From the NCBI GenBank assembly GCA_035235625.1, contig CP141146.1, positions 9,232,501-9,296,500 of the forward strand: a stretch of 64,000 nt of DNA, in the 5' to 3' direction. The notes beneath the pieces are model-generated. The model was not told the origin of the DNA, ran no database searches, and worked only from the letters and a program-made list of their open reading frames with translations. Each line of letters begins with the position of its first letter. Position 1 is the first letter of the stretch. The DNA comes from Saururus chinensis. Taxonomy: Eukaryota > Streptophyta > Magnoliopsida > Piperales > Saururaceae. This document shows, in pieces, positions 59,040 through 64,000 of the stretch. Both the position numbers and the translations under genes were made by a program.

Positions 59040-60456
59040 AACTACAACAAAAAAAATGTCGCTAATAGTCATAAAAGTGTTGCTAATATACTTAACAAGC
59101 GTTGATAAATGCATCAATAAAAATAAAGTCGTTATTGCTCGTTAGCGACGCTTATTTATAAATGTCACTAATTGTCTATTATTAACGACATTTATTATTT
59201 CGTCTTTAATACAAGGTTATTAGTGACGCTTTTTATTAAGCGTCACTAATAATATAGTATTAGCAACATTTATAAAGCGTCGTGAATAAAAAATAAAAAA
59301 AAATTAGTAGCAATGCTTTTTATTAAACATCGCTAATAATATAGTATTAGTGACGTTTTGTTAAGCGTCACTTATGTGTATAATTATTTTAAAAAAATTT
59401 AAAATAAAAAAATTTAACATTATTAGTGACACTTGATAAGTGTGTCACTAATAACATAAAAAAAGAAAAATAAATTAAATATATTAGCTCTAAAAAAAAT
59501 AAAAAAATGACCAAACGGGGTCAACACCCGGTTTGGAATGGGTCAAAAAATGACCAGCAACGCAGGTTAGTGCGGCTCACCCGCATGGGGCGTGGAGTGG
59601 TACACACCTGCGCAGGCGCGGAACGGTGCACACCCGCGTAGGCACGGAACGGTGCACACCCGCGCAAGGACAGGGGGCAGGTCAGTGACAACCTGCAAAA
59701 GCGCATCGAGGTGACCCATTTTAGCGGGTCGTCTTCAACCTCTCAACAGAGAAGTTAAAGCAACTCCTTCGGTGAAAAAAATTTCCCCTTCGTCGTCCAG
59801 CGAGGCCCGCCGACTCCCAGCCTTCAAAAAGTTTTCGCTCGATGGCGAGGATGCAATAACCGGTGGCTAGAGGATGGGCAGAAAATAAAACAGTGGCAAG
59901 ACGACAACTGGAGGACTGAACTTCCCATGCAACCAGTCATCATGCGCCCCATCTTTTGAACAAAACTCCTCATCAATATGCCCAAACACACCTCCCTTCA
60001 AACCCACCTCCTCCAATGAGGTCGCGTCCAGCATGGGCAACTAGTTTGGCTCGTCAGAGATGACAGACAAATAGTCATCCTCGCACCCAAAGACATTGTC
60101 TTTCCCGTTCGCGCCACTAACGGAGAAGGGACGAAGCGAGCTAAAGAAGGTGGAAGTGGAGGAGAGGAGAGAGGACGCTTAGGTTCCACAGTTGGGATGG
60201 CGACCGGAGGTGTTGGAATATAAAGGCATAGGCATGGGCGAATTTCCACTCACGTAATACTTTTAGCGACACTTCAAAAAGTGGCAATTTGCGACGCTTT
60301 GCCGCATCACAATTAGCTTCATGTGAGGCACTTCTTCTGAAGTGATGCTAATAGATATTTAAAAAAAAATTTATTTGGCACGCTTGTAACTGAGCGTCGC
60401 AAATTGTAAACAAATTAGCGATGCAGAATAGTTAGTGTCACTAATACAGTGCTATT
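59040..60456 (+). mobile_element. CACTA-like non-autonomous element, truncated by an LTR
   Basis: Starts AACTACAACAAAAAAAATGT, one base off CACTACAAC. It has subterminal arrays of TTAGTGACGC/GCGTCACTAA motifs at 59060-59450 and again at 60250-60450, flanking a GC-rich interior. The right terminus is missing because the LTR starting at 60457 interrupts it. Interior 59575-59665 has a minisatellite of about 27 bases (ACGGTGCACACCCGCG, about three units). 59925-60120 on the minus strand reads as a coding-like stretch (CEDDYLSVISDEPN, then LDATSLEEVGLKGG) with one TAG, possibly a captured host exon. Confidence 0.6.
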
Positions 60457-62197
60457 TGTCACGCCCCGGTACTGCCTGACCTGAGCCAAACCCAGTCCAA
60501 GGGCCGGTCCAGCACACAGGGGCGATGGTATTGAAAACGGTTAAAGAAATAACGGAAGACTTATGCCCTTACCACGGGCGGTCTAATTAACGGAGTTACG
60601 TACTACTTTGAGCAAGAGTAAATAGGTAGAACCAAAAGAGTTACTTAAACTCCAAATTAAACCACAAATCTCAAACCCACATACTAATAATTCATAGCTA
60701 ACACACTTGGCTCAAACAAGGTCTCAAACAAATCTAAAGATATAATATATCACAAGTCTAAAACATGAACCACTCCACAAGGGTTCTAACATCATAACAA
60801 AATAATCATAGAGCGATGCAAAATCTAGTAGCCTCCACTCCTACTCCCAAGCTCTCCCTGACCTCTCCTTATAAAGAGGATCCTGTCTGACTGCATGTCA
60901 CACCATGCAACCCCAAATCAAAACAAGAAAAGTGGGGTAAGTATAAAAACTCAATAATGATTTGAATACAACTATAATAATAATAAAAAAACATGACAGC
61001 ATGGCAATGTAGCAATTCATATCCAAAATTAACATGTTATTCCACTTTTTGATCTTTTACTAGCTAAAACCCCTATTTAAGCGTAAACATAAGAACTAGC
61101 TTATATAAGACATACCTATCAAGTCAAGTCATAAATATTCAAGTTATAACCTAATATGCATCCAAGTTATAACCTAACATACATCTTACATAGGTATTTA
61201 TTCATATCTAAGCATGATAATCCCATAAATCACATGAAAAGTGTTTTTCACACCATTTTCTAATCATTCAACCATATTACCTAAACCCGCATAATAGTGT
61301 CACATTCACACACTTTCGAATCATGTATTCATATCACATAAACTTGCATAATAGTGTCTCATTCACACACTTTCTAATCATGCATTCATATCACATAAAC
61401 CTGCATGAGATGTATCTCTAACATGTATTTCAAATCATGCATCAACATCATATAAACCTGCATGAGATGTATCTCTAACATATATTTCAGATCATGCATC
61501 AACATCATATAAGCCTACATGAGATGTATCTTTAGCATACATCTCAGATCATGCATCAACATTCTCATTCATCATGCATGTATAAGTGTCTCACACACAC
61601 TAGTCTAACATGTAAGTTCACACACAGAGAGAATAAACCTACCCATACCAAATAGACATGCTCCTTAAGGCCAACGTTTTTGAGCAACCCTTGCTCCTCA
61701 AGGTCAAGCCTTCGAGCAACCCCTGCCCCTCAAGGTCAAAGCCTTCGAGCAACTCCTGCTCCTCAAGGTCAAAGTCTTCGATCAACTCCTGCTCCTCAAG
61801 GTCAAAGCCTTCGAGCAACTCCTGCCCATCAACCCTAAACTCCCGGGAAACCCTGCTTGTCAAGATTGAAACCCCAAGCAACAATACCTGGTAAGCTAGT
61901 GCACTCGGATAAACCAGCTGGATTATCAGGGTCAAGATAATCTCAATAACTATTCTCATCTGCAAGACAAGTACACAACTCGTTCCCACATAACTCAATT
62001 TGACTTGATTCAACCCATGGAGTATACATGTTCTACACAGGACTTAAATCAAAAACATGTCTTTTTGGACCAACCAAGTTCCGATTAATTCACCGAGAGA
62101 TTAATCTAGCATGCAATCTCAACCATTGCATACAATTGATTAATGCCGGTTAAACATCGGTAAAACTTCGTCCATGAATATTGATCCATGATGCATG
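60457..62197 (-). mobile_element. LTR-like element A, related to the one at 30962
   Basis: Begins TGTCACGCCCCGG, the reverse complement of an LTR end like that at 34570. It has AGTGGGGTAAGTATAAAAAC near 60940 (complement of the TTTTACTCACC region), a tandem array at 61260-61560 (CATGCATCAACATCATATAA units), a second of 33-base units at 61666-61835, and ATTAATCTAGCATGCAATCT near 62100 matching 32965 in inverse. Interrupted at 62198 by element B. Confidence 0.6.
61666..61835. repeat. 33-bp tandem repeat, about five units
   Basis: Units around CTCAAGGTCAAAGCCTTCGA and GCAACTCCTGCTC. The minus-strand ORF it creates (LLEGFDLEEQE repeats) is a by-product of the 33-base period; there is no start or family context for a protein. 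Confidence 0.85.
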
Positions 62198-62455
62198 TGT
62201 AACGTCCCTCGTATTTTCGAATAAAAGAAAACAATTTTTGAAAACGTAACAAAGTTTAATTACAATTGCCAAGGATCACCGTGTACTAAAATAGTAATTA
62301 CAACATACTTTGTATTATACAAAGATTTTCAAAATTGGGCATCACATGCCTTTGTACATTGGTCAATACAATAATTTACATAAAGTACAAAAACAGCAGT
62401 ACAAGACTGTAATTTAAAGAAACCCTTCGTCAACTCCTTTAGATTCGAGTGAAAC
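62198..62455 (-). mobile_element. LTR-like element B, partial
   Basis: Starts TGTAACGTCCCTCGTATTTT inside element A and is itself interrupted after 258 bases by element C. Only one end is visible, so its orientation and family are inferred from the TGTAACG(T/C)CC terminus. Confidence 0.45.
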
Positions 62456-64000
62456 TGTAACGCCCGAGATTTTTCACACATTTTCCTTAAAATTCACGGA
62501 AAATTTTTGCAATATAACGTCTGTAAATCGGAGGAAAAATGACGAAACCAAAACCTGATAAAACAGTTTATAATTTAAAACATAAAACATCCACATACGG
62601 TCAATCATCGTACGGCCAAAGCAAATATCCTCAGGCGCTACTCGAAAACACACGTACGAATAAATTCTGCTATGATCATAGACTTTTAAATACAAATCAC
62701 TCTCCCAGGCATCCCTGAGTACAAGTCCCATAACAGTCCACTGACTGATCCAAATGAAAGTCCAGAATAAATATCTTATGTTCTCATCTCACCCAATACA
62801 GGAGATCGTGGCACAAACAAACTCGCAAACAGTCAAGCTGATACCTGAGTCAACGGGAATCAATCCACCGCTGAAACGAGCGTCCATCACCAGGAGCTCT
62901 CCGCACAACCTGCAAAACTTCCCGTACAACGGGGCTAAAAATAGCAGGGTGAGTATTTTCATACTCAGTAGGAAAATACTCAGTAGGGGAAACCCCAAAC
63001 AGTGAACTCACAAGTTCAAAAATGCATGCATCATGCAACTCAAACATGAAGCAGTCAACATAATATAATCATAACATGCTCAAACGCATACGATCATACT
63101 AAATGCACTATCGTGCCAAAGACATACCAAATGCACCACCGTGCCAAAATCATATCAAGGCATCATCGTGCCAGAATCATACCGAAGGCACCATCGTGCC
63201 AAAACATACTATTCAATCAACTTACACAAACACCCTTATCCAGGGTCATACAACTTACTCGTACCACCGTACGCATACTCATACAGCATACGCATACTTG
63301 TACGACCTTACTCGTACAATCGTATGCTCACTCATACAGCTTACACATACATGTACGATCTTACTCGTACAATTAGACTCGTACGACCTTACTCGTACAG
63401 TCTGCACAAAATCATACTTACTGTCTTACTCAAAACCATATTCTCACAATCGTACTCATACTCTTACAGTCGTACTCATAATCGTACACATAATCGTACA
63501 CATATCAACGACCACTGAAGCTCATTACAACTAATAAGCTCCAGCGTCGAAATGGAAAAGAATGCCACTGGGGCAACACCTTAACCTCCGGGGAGTGACT
63601 AGACGCCATGGACTTTTCCGAAGGTAAGGCACACCAATGCTCATGGGGCACTGGATCAAACAGGTAAGAGTAGATCCATGATACTACTTACCTGAGCGCG
63701 CAAACATAAACACCCACACATAAGGGGTCATACGGTTGCCCACCATAATGGGTCTTATAGTGCCATAGAATCGCCCACCATAATGGGTCTTATAGTGCCA
63801 TAGAATTGCCCACCATAATGGGTCTTATAGTACCATTGCCACTCTTGGGCAGAAAACATACAATGCCACTTGGGCAGAAACGTACAGTGCCACTCTTGGG
63901 CGGAATCATACAACGCTCTCAACAGAGCATCAAACGTCTGGGCTTACACATCACACAGACCAAATCAGAAACATACGTCGCTCTTAGCAGAGCATCAGAC
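62456..64000 (-). mobile_element. LTR-like element C, runs off the window
   Basis: Starts TGTAACGCCCGAGATTTTTC. A reverse-oriented GGTGAGTATTTTCATACTCA motif near 62950 gives the minus orientation. It carries tandem arrays: four units around CACCATCGTGCCAAAACATA (63105-63210), ACTCGTAC-rich repeats (63240-63510), three 35-base units around CCCACCATAATGGGTCTTAT (63738-63835) and CACTCTTGGGCAGAAA-type units (63840-63915). No coding sequence; the other end is not in the window. Confidence 0.55.

Noticed and set aside
61639..62013. ORF with LLEGFDLEEQE repeats
   Set aside because: It arises from a 33-base tandem repeat in an LTR-like element, with no domain or gene context.
63103..63534. Overlapping Tyr/Thr/His-rich ORFs in several frames
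   Set aside because: Open in three frames because of ACTCGTAC-type repeats; low complexity.
63738..63835. Evenly spaced 35-base repeats, CRISPR-like at first sight
   Set aside because: The units are directly adjacent without spacers, in plant LTR DNA; this is an ordinary tandem repeat.

Overview
This is nuclear DNA of a flowering plant. It is AT-rich, with spliced plant genes, Mutator, CACTA, copia and LTR debris, and Stowaway-like MITEs. I cannot place the lineage more closely. All coordinates come from reading splice sites and frames by eye; no alignment or database search was run.

The host content is one gene family. Five complete seven-exon genes on the minus strand encode four-ACT-domain proteins of the plant ACR (ACT domain repeat) family: ACR-A (1581-4620), ACR-B (13257-16305), ACR-C (25192-28092), ACR-E (47917-52298) and ACR-F (55353-57541). 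In all five, every exon joins in frame with GT/AG borders, giving proteins of 397, 407, 408, 414 and 409 residues. A sixth copy, ACR-D (36350-36948), is a 3' fragment with an in-frame stop. A ghost copy near 23100-23990 keeps the 3' flank and an upstream block but no coding exons. A-C form one subgroup: their proteins begin MGCxxS, a candidate lipidation signal, and have lost the glycine of the ACT1 loop. E and F form another: they begin MNECE and keep that glycine. ACR proteins are proposed regulatory amino-acid sensors; nothing here shows the ligand.

Layout: 1-1500, duplicated flank and 3' flank of ACR-A; 1581-4620, ACR-A; about 5573-12545, a degenerate Mutator-like element (MULE) with palindrome-filled terminal inverted repeats, a broken mudrA-type transposase and a broken plant-mobile-domain (PMD) gene; 12735-12900, a pure TA microsatellite; 13257-16305, ACR-B; 16450-25190, duplicated and partly inverted flanks including the ghost copy; 25192-28092, ACR-C; 28200-30620, its upstream flank; 30962-34570, a candidate solo LTR; 35000-36950, small repeats and ACR-D; 36950-45200, non-coding sequence with a large fold-back and a solo LTR nested in a second LTR; 47917-57541, ACR-E and ACR-F with a copia relic between them; 58821-60456, CACTA-like sequence; 60457-64000, nested minus-strand LTRs running off the window.

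The ACR cluster grew by tandem duplication. Its flanks were then filled by transposons, and about a dozen copies of a roughly 190-bp MITE sit in or near the ACR genes. The least ordinary items are the MULE, the shared MGCxxS start of ACR-A/B/C, and the ghost copy.
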